A model generated the notes under the pieces. That model made no database searches. It was not told the origin of the DNA and saw nothing but the letters and a program-made list of their open reading frames with translations. A stretch of 64,000 nt of DNA. It comes from Lineus longissimus (Eukaryota > Nemertea > Pilidiophora > Heteronemertea > Lineidae). This document shows, piece by piece, positions 10,741 to 22,689 of the stretch (position 1 is the stretch's first letter; the number at the start of each line of letters is the position of its first letter). The stretch is taken from contig NC_088320.1 of NCBI RefSeq assembly GCF_910592395.1, forward strand, positions 11,158,501-11,222,500, given 5' to 3'. A program made the translations under genes and the position numbers.

Positions 10741-11838
10741 GGTCACCAATTAGGTAACCTCATTAACCGCATTTAAGATAGTCCTTTGATTTTCATAGCC
10801 CTATTTTGGGAAGCCCTGATATTATGAAAGGTTTTTAAAAGAGCCGTCCCTTTCAGGGAAAAGTCGGACATTGTCGGACTATGCGCGTCAATACATTGAC
10901 GTGAAGTGAAGCATGCACTTATATGCAATCTACTTCCAAATGAAGTTGATCGGCTATTACCTGACCATCGCCATTGCTCGATCAGCGGTCTGATATCACG
11001 GCAAGTGACAGCTTCTTTGTGTCTCATTCAAAACGACAATATACTTCTTCCTCGAATCGAGTATTGTATTAAAATACGAGGCTGAAGTCAGAAGCCCTTC
11101 AACAGAACCCCAATAGGTAGCTGGCTAAATTCTTTACGTTTTGTTTTTTCAGTCGTCGTTGATAGAGGGAAGTACATCCGGACAAACACGGACAGAAGCT
11201 TATGTGACGTATCTGGCCCAATTGAAACAGCAACACGACGCACAAAAATAAGTTGCATTGCGTATTGTAAATCGCGGATTGTTCCTTGCAAACATGCTAT
11301 TTTCTCGCAGAAAACAAAGAAATGTGAACTTTTCTCAAAGTCGATTTATGCTTTACAAATAAGAACTAACTTAAAGGCAGAGGTTAAAACAGGACTTCAC
11401 TACAAGCTAAAAGTGAAGGCCATGTAATTTATGAATAATTTGGTCATGTAATGAGTGAAAAGAATTGCTTCTATGTAATGAGCAGCATAACAAATTTCCA
11501 TTGATACAGAACATCAAAATACATTCACTAGAAGAGGCTTTTCCGACTTCTTAACAGTTTCTCTAACTTTTTCCTGATTTATCCGACAAAAGTCCGACAT
11601 TGTCCGACTTTTCCCAGAAAGGAAAAAACCTGTGAAAAATATCAGGGCTTCCCAAACTAGAGCATTTGAGGTCATAGACCTGGGTTGGATAGGGTTAATG
11701 AGGTGACTTAATTGATTTAATTGACTTTTCCCAGAATGGAAAAAAAACGGTGACAAATATCAGGGCTTCCCAAAATAGGGCATTAAAGATCAAAGGCCTG
11801 TGTTGGATGGGGTTAATGAGGTGACCTTATTGAGTGTA
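10741..11838. mobile_element. Non-autonomous element with ~100-150-bp imperfect terminal inverted repeats
   Basis: Sequence inward from 10741 (AGGTAACCTCATTAACC, then a GGGAAGCCCTGATATT motif, then a GTCGGACATTGTCGGAC motif) reappears as its reverse complement at about 11560-11827. The right arm is itself tandemly duplicated with a ~118-bp period: the CAGGGCTTCCCAAA...GGTTAATGAGGTGAC block occurs at about 11641-11707 and 11759-11825. No ORF is present. The interior (about 10956-11500) recurs at 19225-19780. This looks like a foldback-type or MITE-class element. Confidence 0.55.
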
Positions 11839-12403
11839 ATTAGTATTTACACTTAGGGTCACTCATTGGTCTTTGATCCTTATTTATGCCCTAGTCGCCA
11901 ACTCTACTACGTGACAGTACATCGGCAGCGCTCATGTTTCTACGAGGAATATTTTTATCACTCAGTCATACCATACCCATGCATCTTGACCACAAGATTT
12001 CGACGTTACTGAAAGTACTTGAAATATCAGTGATAAACAATGGGTGAGCCTATGTGAACCAGACCTGACCAAATGTACCAGCCGACGAATGTCTTGCGCC
12101 CTATCAATGCTTAGAGATGGAGACAGATTACGGACACCAGATGGTCGAAGACGATGGGGGCTGCCTGCTGTACATGAAGTCGACTGGTCATGTGCGTAGC
12201 TAGTCTTTCGGTAGGGGAGGCTCTCTTGGGGCGGGGTGGCTAATTGACACTTTTTGAAAACATTCGGCCTGAATCACCGATCATAAATATATACATGTAA
12301 GACATTATTTTGGTGACTTCTGCGGTATCTGCCCCCCCCCCCCCCCCCCGCTGCCCAGCTAGCTTTGCCTAATGCAGGTAATGGTGATCATAAGTCAACC
12401 TCA
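11839..12403. other. Non-coding stretch with an 18-C tract
   Basis: I see no gene. A homopolymer of 18 C occupies 12332-12349. The region leads directly into two perfect palindromes. Confidence 0.5.
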
Positions 12404-12461
12404 CAATTGTGCCATCATGATGTTTCATTTTTTAAAATGAAACATCATGATGGCACAATTG
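12404..12461. repeat. Perfect palindrome, 28-bp arms
   Basis: Bases 12404-12431 are the exact reverse complement of 12434-12461, with a 2-bp centre. It can extrude as a hairpin. It is directly followed by a second, unrelated perfect palindrome. Confidence 0.93.
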
Positions 12462-12544
12462 GCTGCATATTTCGTCATAAAGATCAATAAGTGTTAAACA
12501 CTTATTGTTAAACACTTATTGATCTTTATGACGAAATATGCAGC
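12462..12544. repeat. Perfect palindrome, 34-bp arms
   Basis: Bases 12462-12495 are the exact reverse complement of 12511-12544 around a 15-bp centre. It ends about three bases before the left edge of the tandem duplication starting near 12547, so the duplication boundary coincides with a hairpin-forming site. Confidence 0.93.
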
Positions 12545-12546
12545 AA

Positions 12547-15430
12547 TCGATAGTCTGGTATATATTCAACAATCTATATGACAAACTTATAGGCCTTTGA
12601 AACTTTGCCTCCTTGGCTCACCGAACAGAGCATTATGCAATGGACACTATTTTTGTGCTACAAGCATCATCACTTATTATTTGGCTTACTGATCACTCAG
12701 ATCTAATCTGTGTCACACGTCGATGATAATTGGGTTTCTTCTTCGGAAATAACAGGCATGCAAAGTTTGCTGCATTCCCGTTTGTGGCTGTTGTCAATCA
12801 CCATTACCTCGTTGACAGCGTCACTCCGGCGTCAAAATATGGAGCGTGAGTACCACTATATACATACTTACTGCTCTCTATCGCATTTCCCCACTCTTAC
12901 TCGATATTTTCTCGTCAAAGATGAACCCAACAGATTCATGCATGATCGCAGCCACCTCCCTCGAGCCCAAAGATGAGCCCAACCGATTCATTCCTGACCG
13001 CAGCTACCCCATTATATAGCCTCGATCCGCTACGCTGTACATCGAGCCCATGTGTGAGGTCGAAAAAAGCCAGGAATTCTAGCCCAAACGCATTTAAACT
13101 TAAGCCATGATGAAAAACAGGAAAACCCCTCGGTTTAAAAATAATTTGACGTCACAAGGCTAGCCAACCAATCAAGCCATTGTTTCGGCAACAAATCATT
13201 ATCGCAATAGGCACGTCGCACTTCGTCCCTTTTGGGGACGAAGTATTGGTCTAGACCACAGCCAACTCCCCTCGTACTTCCGCCCATCAAACAGAGAAGG
13301 ATATCGTTGGAAGAATTCTCGTCTAAGGATATTCTCGTTCCTATTTCAGCAATCATCAGTTATAGTCTTAATGGACCTCATCCAGACGTGAAGTGGTTCT
13401 ATGAAAATTCTCGTTCCTCTTTCAGCTATCATCAGTTATAGTCTGAATGGACCTCATCCAGACGTGAGGTGGGTATATGGACTTACAAGCAATCACGAAA
13501 GGAGGCCTGCCGCTTCGAGTACCCTGCATTGAGAATGGCTTCAAAGGCCATTCAGGTCCAAGAATAGTCTCTCTGCCATCGTAGATGTTCATCAAATCGC
13601 AAAGTCCCGGATGTGGCACAGGCTCTTGATGATATTCGAATCATAGCAGAGCAAAGCGATCGTACCTACAATCAGACACCCCCACACAGAACACATAGAA
13701 CGCTGGAGATAAAGGAGTGATAGGGTGCACCTAAAATTTGGAATAAAAACCAGTATTTGACCACTTAGGGTTATATTTGGCCAAAATGTGTTAAAATGGC
13801 TATTTTAACTTGAGTGGTTCACATAAGACTGTTTTCGGCATCAGCACACCTGTCTTCATTGAATAGGCCTGCCGATCGCGAAACCACCTCACCTAAAATT
13901 CTAATCAGAAGCTAGTAAATATGTATTTAATATCAAAATATGGCATTTTTTGCAAAAAAGGGTTAAAATGGCTATTTTGTCTTGATTGGTGCAAATAAGA
14001 CTGCTATTTTAGAATGAACGCCCCTTTTTACAAAGAGTAAGCCTGTCAAAACATCCTTACCTAAAATTCTGATTAAAGGCCACTGTATCTTGGAGTACTT
14101 GTTATTCAGATTGTGTCAATTATTTATTTAGGCGCTGATCAATCGCTATGAATCTGGTATCTTCACGCACTTGTGATCTTCTCTACGGATCGTGGACGAG
14201 GTAAACAAGGTGGCGCCCCCTGTTGGCAATCATGGAACGATGTAGTTACGGAAATCAAGGGCTTTTTCCCCAGTTTATTTTGAGGACAACAACAAAGTTT
14301 CCCGAAGACATCTCCTGTAGCATCCTGAGGAAATCAGGGATTAATGTCATCACGGTGGATAACCGTAGTGGTTTAGCGACCAATATGTACGGTTCAGCAA
14401 ACTTCCGTTTTGCTCGAATTTTCAAGGTAGCACACAATTTTACAATTTTCAGTAAGTTCCTGTGGTTTAATCCGGTTCTGCTTATAATGCATGCATCATC
14501 AGTCGTTGTAGTTTACATCAGTATGCCCATATTATGGTTCTGACTTAGAGAAAAAGAGCTAATATTCACCTTGAAAGTTAGAAATTTGATGATCTTCAAA
14601 GACATCATTTTATGGCGAAGCGTCTGAAATTGACGCCATTTTTGCATGGCTATCATGTACTACAAAGCTAACAATAAAGACTGACGAAGTAACAAGTAAT
14701 TTGCATGCCCTTTGGCTGAGATACATTGCAAAATATGTTGACTTCGTGAAAGTGTACGATGTTTAGCGATATTACTGTACACCGGTTCAGCAATGTAACG
14801 CTCTGAAAGTGTACGGGTTGTATGGTTCAACGATTAAAAATTATTTATCGCATTTCACTCGTAATATGGCCCAGACAGTCATAATTCCCAATCTAAAAGG
14901 TAACTTTACTACCAATAGTCGATCGTTTTTGCCTTCGAGGCGTGGGAATTGTCTTCAATTAGCCAAATATTTTACTCTATTTCAGGAGCAACTTTTGTGA
15001 GAAAACGTCGACGAAAATGCACGGTCTCGTCGAGCAGTTTCTCATACGCTATCACTGAAAGTGCACTTTATGCTTGTAGGTCTTGTGGCACACCGTATAC
15101 TCTGTTTTTTATGAACCTTGACGTTTATGGATAGGATGACCATGGAGAAGAGAAGAACTGGGATTGCCATGCCGGTGTGACAGCGGATATAGTCTCCCTG
15201 GAGTTATAGTCCGGTAGCATTGTATTTGACCAATTAAACATCATGATCTATTGTACCGCTAACCCTAACCAAAACATTTAGCAATGCGGGCTATTGTTAC
15301 ACGGACTATCAGCCCTAGGACTACTAGCCCTTGCACACCGGTACCGTGTCATGGAATGCTGCAGTATACGTCTGAAACTGAATTTTAACGAACATATTGC
15401 CTTTGTTAAACCGCACAAGGTGAAGTCGAT
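12547..15430 (+). repeat. Tandem duplication, left copy
   Basis: About 2.88 kb, repeated immediately downstream at 15426-17866 in the same orientation. Alignment anchors include TCTGGTATATATTCAAC (12554 and 15433), the signal-peptide exon (12758 and 15662), the GGCGCCCCCTGTTGGC block (14213 and 17231) and the terminal AAACCGCACAAGGTGAAGTC (about 15408 and 17847). This copy has about 410 bp near 14577-14989 that the right copy lacks. Divergence of a few percent with many indels suggests an older event than the array at 278. Confidence 0.88.
12758..12845 (+). CDS. Signal-peptide exon, left duplicon copy
   Basis: ATG at 12758 opens a 29-codon frame with a basic start, a hydrophobic core (LWLLSITITSLTA) and RRQNME. 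It ends with one leftover base at a GTGAGT donor (12846). The right duplicon has the same frame with several amino-acid differences and one in-frame codon deletion but the same donor, which argues for coding constraint. The downstream partner exon is not resolved: the laminin-G exon at 18400 needs a different phase, so at least one intermediate exon would be required. A secreted or membrane protein is inferred. Confidence 0.55.
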
Positions 15431-15661
15431 CATCTGGTATATATTCAACAATCTATATGACAAACTTATAGGCCTTTGAAAGTTTGCCTCATTGGCTCAC
15501 CGAACAGAGCATTATACAATGGACACTATTTTTGTGCTACAAGTATCATCACTTTCAATTTGGCTAACTGATCAACGTTCCTCAATGCATAGAGGATCAC
15601 TCAGATCACATCTGTATAACACGTCGATGATAATCGGGTTTCTTCTGCGGAAATGACAAGC

Positions 15662-15746
15662 ATGCAACGTCTGCTGCATTCCCGTTTGTGGCTGTCAATC
15701 ACCATTACTTTGGTGACAGCGTCAGTCCGGCGTCAAAATATGGAGC
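15662..15746 (+). CDS. Signal-peptide exon, right duplicon copy
   Basis: 28 codons from ATG 15662, with hydrophobic core (LWLSITITLVTA) and VRRQNME, ending one base into a codon at a GTGAGT donor (15747). Relative to the left copy it lacks one Leu codon in frame, so the reading frame and phase are kept. Being nearest upstream of the laminin-G exon, it is the likelier functional first exon, but the intermediate exon(s) were not identified. Confidence 0.57.
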
Positions 15747-16113
15747 GTGAGTACCACTATATACATACTTAGTGCTCTCTATCGCATTTCCACACTCTTA
15801 CTAGATATTTTCTCTTCAAAGATGAACCCAACAGATTCATGCATGATCGCAGCCATCTCCCTCGAGCCCAAAGATGAGCCCAACCGATTCATTCCTGACC
15901 GCAGCTAGCCCATTATATAGCCTCGATCCGCTACGCTGTACATCGAGCCCATGTGTGAGCTCGAAAAATGCCAGGAAATCCAGCCCAAACGCATTTGAGT
16001 TTAAGCCATGAAGAAAAACAGGAAAACCCCTCGGTGTAAAAATAGTTTGACGTCACAAGGCTAGCCAACCAATCAGGCCATTGTTTCGGCAACAAATCAT
16101 TTTCGCAATAGGC

Positions 16114-16154
16114 ACCTCGCACTTCGTCCCTTTTGGGGACGAAGTGCGAGGTGC
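16114..16154. repeat. Hairpin: inverted repeat around a TTTT loop
   Basis: CACCTCGCACTTCGTCCC, then TTTT, then its reverse complement. The left duplicon has only the inner part (about 13213-13240), so the right copy gained a palindromic extension, as expected from template switching during replication. Confidence 0.85.
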
Positions 16155-17866
16155 TGGGATAGACCAGTACGAAGTATTGGTCTAGACCGGAGCCACCTCC
16201 CCTCGTACTTCCGCCCATCAAACAGAGAAGGATATCGTTGGAAGAATTCTCGTCTAAGGATATTCTCGTTCCTCTTTCAGCTATCATCAGTTATAGTCTT
16301 AATGGACCTCATTCTGATGTGAGGTGGTTCTATGAACATTCTCGTTCCTCTTTCAGCTATCATCAGTTATAGTCTGAATGGACCTCATCCAGACGTGAGG
16401 TGGGTATATGGACTTACAAGCAATCACGAAAGGAGGTCTCAAACCAACTTGGATGGCCAATATCACTTAATACCTAATGTTCGCTCAAATGATGCAGAGA
16501 CGAAACACAACAGATTCTAATGAGTCAGGGTGCTGCTTCGAGTACCCTGCATTGAGCATGGCTTCAAAGGCCATTCATGTCCAAGAATAGTCTCTCTGCC
16601 AACATAGATGTTCATTTAATCGCCAAGTCCCGGATGTGGCACATAGGCGCTTGATGATATTCGAATCATAGCAGAGCAAAGCGATCGTACCTACAATCAG
16701 ACCCCCCCCCCCCCCCACAGAACACATAGAACGCTGGAGAAAAAGGAGTGATAGGGTACACCTAAAATTTTAAATAAAAACCAGTATTTGACCACTTAGG
16801 GTCATATTTGGCCAAAAAGGGTTAAATGGCTATTTTATCTTGAGTGGTTTACATAAGACTGCTGTTTTCGGCATTAGCACACCTGTGTACATTGAATAGG
16901 CCGCCGAAACCTCCTTACCTAAAATTGTAATCAGAAGCCAGTATTTGTTATCAAAATATACCATTTTTTGCAAAAAAAGGTTAAAAAGGCTATTTTGACT
17001 TGAGTGGTGCAAAAAAGACTGTTTTTTCGGAATGAACGCCCCTTTTTACATAGAGTATGTCTGTCAAAACATCCTTACCTAAAATTCTGATTAATGGCCT
17101 CTGTGTCTTGGAGTGCTTGTTCTTCAGATTGTGTCAATTATTTATTTCGGAGCTGATCAATCGCAATGAATCTGGTATCTTCACGCACCTGTGATCTACT
17201 CTACGGATCGTGGACGAGGTAAACAAGGTGGCGCCCCCTGTTGGCAATCATGGAATGATGTAGTTACAGAAATCAAGGGATTTTCCCCAGTTAATTTTGA
17301 GGACAACAACAAAGTTTCCCGAAGACATCTCTTGTAGCATCCTGAGGAAATCAGGGATTAACGTCAGCACGGTGGATAACCGTAGCGGTTTAGCGACCAA
17401 TATGTACGGTTCAGCGAATTTCCGTTTTGTCGAATTTGCAAGGTAGCACACATTTTTACAATTTTCGGTAAGTTCCTGTGGTTTAATCCGGTTCTGCTTA
17501 TAATGCATGCATCATCAGTCGTTGTAGTTTACATCAGTATGCCCATATGGTTCTGACTTACAGAAACAGAGCTAATATTCACGTTGAAAGTTGGAAACTT
17601 TTGTGAGAAAACGTCGATGAAAATGCACGGTCTCGTCAAGAAGTTTCTCATACATCCTCCCGGAAAGTGCACTTTATGCTTGTAGGTCTTGTGGCACACC
17701 GTACTCTGTTTTATATGAACCTGGACGTTTATGGATAGGATGACCATGGAGACGAGAAGAACTGGGATTACCATGCCGGTACCGTGTCATGGAGTGCAGC
17801 AGTATACCTCAGAAACTGAATTTCGACGTAGAGATTGCCTTTGTTAAACCGCACAAGGTGAAGTCG

Positions 17867-18399
17867 CTGAACCACTCGAGGGTTCGTTTAAACATATACG
17901 GTCATTGCAGAAATCGGTCAAAATCACGAAAAAAATTAAGAAAAGAGCAGAATTTCGAATGAAATACCACGAAACACATCCCCAGAGGTTGATTCCATAT
18001 AGCTTTAGAGGGAACCTGACAGCCTACCGTTAACTAGACAGCGATGACATGGTACCCTACTAAACTTTTTTGAAATTGTAATTAAATAGCCCTATAAACG
18101 ACAAAAACCATCGCGCTATGATCTGAAGGATAGTATCTAGCAAAAGCCCAGGCCGCTACATCGCAAAAATGTATCCAAATCTTCCATATTTTACTATACT
18201 GATTTTCAACTCACGTCATCTGCTAGAGTGCATGAGCGGCTGTTCCTTGAACATTTGGTCGCTAAATCGGTACGGTTATCCACCGTGGTTAGCAGGGCCG
18301 GAGAACGTTAACCAATGATTTCCTCAGGATGCTCCTAAGTAGCGTGAAGTAACATGATTTTTTTTTCATTTTCTTTTTTATTATTTGTTCATTATTCAG
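17867..18399. other. Non-coding gap with an inverted fragment of the duplicon
   Basis: Bases about 18255-18330 (GGTCGCTAAATCGGTACGG, TATCCACCGTG, TGATTTCCTCAGGATGCT) match, in reverse orientation, the block at about 14310-14390 and 17330-17400. The rest shows no gene. The final stretch is pyrimidine-rich and ends in ATTATTCAG, a good splice acceptor for the next exon. Confidence 0.55.
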
Positions 18400-19018
18400 A
18401 ATCACTGGAAACGCCGATTACGTTCACTCAGTCATATTTCGGTCTGTCTTGGCAATAAGGGACAACACGGCAAGGATCACAATTCCAAGATTCGAAATGA
18501 GAGGCTTTAGTTTCACTATAGCTCTATATATTTACATACTCGAACATAATAGAATGGCAGTGCTACTAGGTGACTGGACAAGACCACACCAGTTTTGCTT
18601 TTATTTTTCACGAAACGAATGTGTATTTAGCCTCCGTAAGGCTTATCATAAATATGTCATTAGCCTGCAATGCAAAATTATAGATACCGTATCAAACCTG
18701 CTGCGGTGGACATCTGTCGTTGTGACCTGGGACCGTCGAGAGCGTACAGCAGCGATGTATGTGAATGGTCAAGTTGTCCAAAGGCAACATGTCATGGGAA
18801 GTAACATGGACAGTATTTACAACGAGCATGAGCGGTATCAGCTCGGGTGGAAGGGGGATTGGCACAATTGTCAAGTCGATGGAGCGTGTGTGTTTAACGG
18901 ATCCATGAGTAGTCTCCATGTTTATCACCATGCACTTTCTCCAAGCAATGTCAAGAAGTTCCATAGCGCCAGTAGGTGTACGCGATGTTATAACTTATAT
19001 CACCAGTGGGAGTCTTGA
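18400..19018 (+). CDS. Terminal exon encoding a laminin-G/pentraxin-like jellyroll domain
   Basis: An open frame follows a TTATTCAG acceptor at 18399 and runs about 205 codons to TGA at 19016-19018. The domain shows the LamG_3-type order: an N-terminal beta segment (ITGNADYVHS), RGFSFTIALYIY, GDWTRPHQFCFYFSRN, a central WTSVVVTWDRRERTAAMYVNGQVV, then YQLGWKGD and FNGSMSSLHVYHHALSPSNV near the end. The motif pair VTWD...MYVNG...G.M..L.VY..ALS is characteristic of Concanavalin A-like/LamG folds that bind glycans or proteins outside the cell. Paired Cys (NCQVDGAC, RCTRC) fit a secreted protein. The exon needs two bases from an upstream exon that I could not place; the signal-peptide exons of the duplicons are plausible 5' partners. 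The first codons are taken from the splice site, since no ATG opens the frame. Confidence 0.65.
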
Positions 19019-19019
19019 C

Positions 19020-20110
19020 GGTTTCTCAACTTTTTCCTGATTTATCTGACAAAAGTCCAACAATGTCCGACTTTTCCCTGAAAGATCGGATTTTTTAAAA
19101 CCTGTTATAATATCCGGGCTTCCCAAAATAGGTCAATAAAGATTGAATGGGGTTAATGAGGTGTGAGCCAAAAACTCAGAGTGACCCATAGTGTGAATAC
19201 TAATTAGCTCACTCAAGTAGGTAACATAATGCCAATGACCATCGCTATTGCTCGGTCATTGGTCTGATATCTCGGCAAGTGTAGCGTGTTTGTTTCTCAT
19301 TCAAAACCACAATATACTTCTTCCTCGAACCGAGTATTGTATAAAAATACTCGATACGGCGAGGCTGAAGTCACAAACTCTTCAACAGAACCCCAATAGG
19401 GAGCTGGCTAAATTCTTTACGTTTTGTTTGTTCAGTCGTCGTTGATAGAGGGAAGTACATCCGGACAAACACGGACCGAAGCTTATATGAAGTATCTGGC
19501 CCGATTGAAAGAGCAACACGACGCACACCAATAAGCTGCATTGCGTATTGTAAATCGCGGATTGTTCCTTGCAAACATGCTATTTTCTCGCAGAAAACGA
19601 AGAATTGTGAGCTTTTCTCAAAGTCCATTTATGCTTTACAAATAAGAACTAACTTAAAGGCAGAGGTTAAAACAGGATTTCACTACAAGCTAAAAGTGGA
19701 GGCCATGTAATTAATGAATAATTTGGCCATGTAATGAGTGAAAAGAGTTGCTTCTATCTGATGAGCGGCATAACAAATTTCCATTGATACAGATAGACAA
19801 GCCAAAAGTCGTCAGTATACTCGGCGACGAAGTAATTACCTCTACTGGTATCATCAGTTGCGACGTGGTACTATCGGCATAACCTTGTGCACGTGTGGAA
19901 CATCAAAATACTTTCACTAGTAGAGGCTTGCTGACTTCTTAACAGTTTCTCTAACCTTTTCCTGATTTATCCGACAAAAGTCCCCAGAAAGGGAAAAAAA
20001 CCGGTGAAAATTATCAGGGCTTCCCAAAATAGGGCATTAAAGATCAAAGGCCTCGCTTTCCAAAATAGGGCATTAGAGATCAAAGGCCTGTGTTGGATGG
20101 GGTATTGTTT
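19020..20110 (+). repeat. Second copy of the 10.7-11.8 kb repeat family, rearranged
   Basis: Blocks at 19025-19160, 19225-19780 and 19930-20100 match blocks of the 10741-11838 element (CTGATTTATC.GACAAAAGTCC, the TCGTCGTTGATAGAGGGAAG block, CAGGGCTTCCCAAAATAGGG). An extra segment (about 19795-19900) is absent from the first copy. No coding sequence is recognised. Confidence 0.65.
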
Positions 20111-20984
20111 GTTATTGTCTTCCCTTTAAAGACAACCCCTTCAAATGACTGGGGGTCAAGTGCAGCTGAGCACAATGCGACGACCCCCCCCCCCCCCCCC
20201 CCACACACACACGCACACACACAGACACCATGACCAGAAACAATATGGTTCCCGATCTTACTGGATCGGGAACCATAATGACAAGAGCTTTTTTAACAGC
20301 AATAACAGACATAACATACCTTATCATTTACATACAAGAAGCTACATGTATCAAAAAATTTACCTTGATTTAATGAATATTGTCATACGCAGGGCACAGA
20401 AAGGTTACTGCATGTTGAGATATTTGGCCTTGCGCGAGCCACTTACTTTGTGCTTTTTTTATTCCAAAAATCCACAAAAAGTTATCATATATTGCCTTTC
20501 AAGTCGTTGTCGAGCAAATTCCTCCTCAAACAAAGTCATTTTCAGGGGGTTTATGCGCACTATTTTGGTAGCGTATTAGAAAATTGATATAACCTTTTTC
20601 TGTATTTTGATAGAACTTTGTTTAATCAGTTTTTTTTCACTTGTATTATGAACAAAACGGAGATTTGAAACATGCTCACAGACATAGACTGGTTAATTCC
20701 AAACAACTAGGGGAGGCAACACTGATCTAATTTATCATTGAAACATAAAAACTGATGTTGGCTTCGTTCATTAGTGGATTCATATGTATATACACGGGAT
20801 CGTGAAGCCTACATATTACATATTCAATTTAGTTTTAGATATTAACTTTTTGATATTAATATTATATGCGAACTTGAAATTACTTTTTTTGTAATACCTT
20901 ATGGCATTTCTAATGGAGGTAATATTAATTTGCCAACATTGACATGATATGAACTATTCACAGCTATGTTAATCCATGCATATG
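20111..20984. other. Non-coding stretch with C19-(CA)n tract and a small hairpin
   Basis: A run of 19 C (20184-20202) runs into a CA-rich microsatellite to about 20223. A hairpin follows near 20247-20279 (GGTTCCCGATC / GATCGGGAACC). Nothing else is recognised. Confidence 0.6.
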
Positions 20985-22600
20985 TATCTCAGGGTTTTAA
21001 AGAATCGACAATATTTCCTATTCCGAAAGATAAAAGAAAATCGCTGAAAGACTCTGACAATTATAGAGGGATGATTACTCTCAGCAGTTCTTTATGTCAA
21101 AAAACGAAAAGTTTTTCTCATCTTGTGACTTACAATTAAAGTTTAAGAAGAAAATGTCCACTACACAATGCACTTTTGTCTTTAAGGAGACGATTCAATA
21201 CTATAGAAACAAAGGGACTGGGGCTTATTCCATGTTTTTAGATGCTAGTAAGGCATTTGACAGAGTGAATTATGTTAAATTATTCAAGTTATTACTAAAA
21301 AAAGTTGTTGTCCGATCGTACCTAGGTTCCTTGCTATCCTCTATACAGACCAAACAGTTAATGTAACATGGAATGGTCACAGAAATAGAAATTTTGGAGT
21401 GCGAAATGGTGTTAAGCATGGGGCGTCCTTTCTCCTATACTTTTTTGTATTTACACTGACGAATTATTATCAAGGCTACAAGATTCAGGTTACGGCTGCT
21501 ATATAGGAAATATGTTCCTGGGAGTACTTGCATACGCCGATGATGTAGTCATATTGTCTCCGACTAGGCACGGGATGAGTAAGCTCTTACATATATGTTC
21601 GGCATTCTTAGTTGAGTATCAGGTCATTTTTAATCCCACAAAAATTCAACTTGTGTATTTGGAGGATGGAGTAGATATTCACCCCCCATTTGTATGGGCG
21701 GATCAAGTGATTAATGTAATACTATGGGCCACTCATCTTGGTCACATTATTGGTGAAGATGATGACGTCAAAAACCGTGAGAACGCCATTAATGTACATA
21801 TATTATATTTGAGAGTGAATATTTTGGTTGCTCAATTCGGTCATTGCTATTCAGCAACAAAATATAAGTCATTCAAGTCCATCGCAATGGCACTATATGG
21901 ATGTGTAATCCGTAACTTTACCCCCGGAAAAATAGAAAGATTCTGTGTTGCCTGGCGGAAATGTTTTAGAAAATTATTTAACATTCCTTATATGACACAA
22001 TATAATTTGCTCCCACATATTTGTGCAGACTTGCCCCCAGAACTACAACTCCATGTACGCTTCTTATTATTTTCATAGCAAGGACCGCTAATCCCTTCCT
22101 AAGAATGAGCGGTAAGCTTGCCTTTAGTGGAAGCAACTCACATGTGGCCAATAACATAAATGCCGTGTGTGCAAAGGCAGGCACCACTGAATATGATATC
22201 ATGAACATATATTTAAACAAACATGATTTTCATAGACACGCAAATGTCAATCTGACTGACACAGCCAATGTCATCAAGGACATGAGCAGCTTACGTGACC
22301 ACAAATACCACACATTTTTTGATAACGACGAAAGTAAATATATACTTCATGACGTATTTACCAACTAATTTAGGTAATAATTACATGTATGAACTTTACA
22401 TTATGGTTATAGGACAATATCCATGTTATGTACATGTCTAAAGACTTCAGTATTTTGTAACTTTGAACAACTAGATGTATAGTCATTCACTGCACGGTTC
22501 TGCCTGTTTACAGGTTATTTCATTTACTGCACAGCCAGCAATGCATTGCACAACTTGATGTGTACTATCGTTGTACGAATAAATAAATAAATAAATAAAT
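20985..22600 (+). pseudogene. Decayed LINE (non-LTR retrotransposon) 3' fragment
   Basis: Fragments of a reverse transcriptase lie in changing frames: IFPIPKDKRKS...DNYRG near 21010, FLDASKAFDRVN near 21239, then AYADDVVIL near 21530, containing the catalytic YADD. Downstream frames (21878-22078 and 22080-22368) give the post-RT region with C..C-poor helical sequence and LLPHICADLPPELQLHVRF. Several frameshifts and stops rule out activity. The element ends in a short AATA-type tail (about 22577-22600). 5' truncation and a simple-repeat tail are normal for LINEs. I cannot assign the clade. Confidence 0.8.
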
Positions 22601-22689
22601 ATATGCAGATTGTACTCGTACGTACGGTGGCCCATTAGGGACATCATGTTTTTTTTTAGATTCAAATACGATTTTTTTTTCTCGAATTT

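Larger units (their letters stand above)
15426..17866 (+). repeat. Tandem duplication, right copy
   Basis: About 2.44 kb, homologous to 12547-15430 throughout, shorter mainly through loss of the segment matching 14577-14989 and one near 15160-15337. It carries its own signal-peptide exon and an expanded hairpin at 16114. The junction between copies falls at GTGAAGTCGAT. Confidence 0.88.

Noticed and set aside
15241-15275. CTAACCCTAACC resembling telomeric repeats
   Set aside because: Only about two units, no array.
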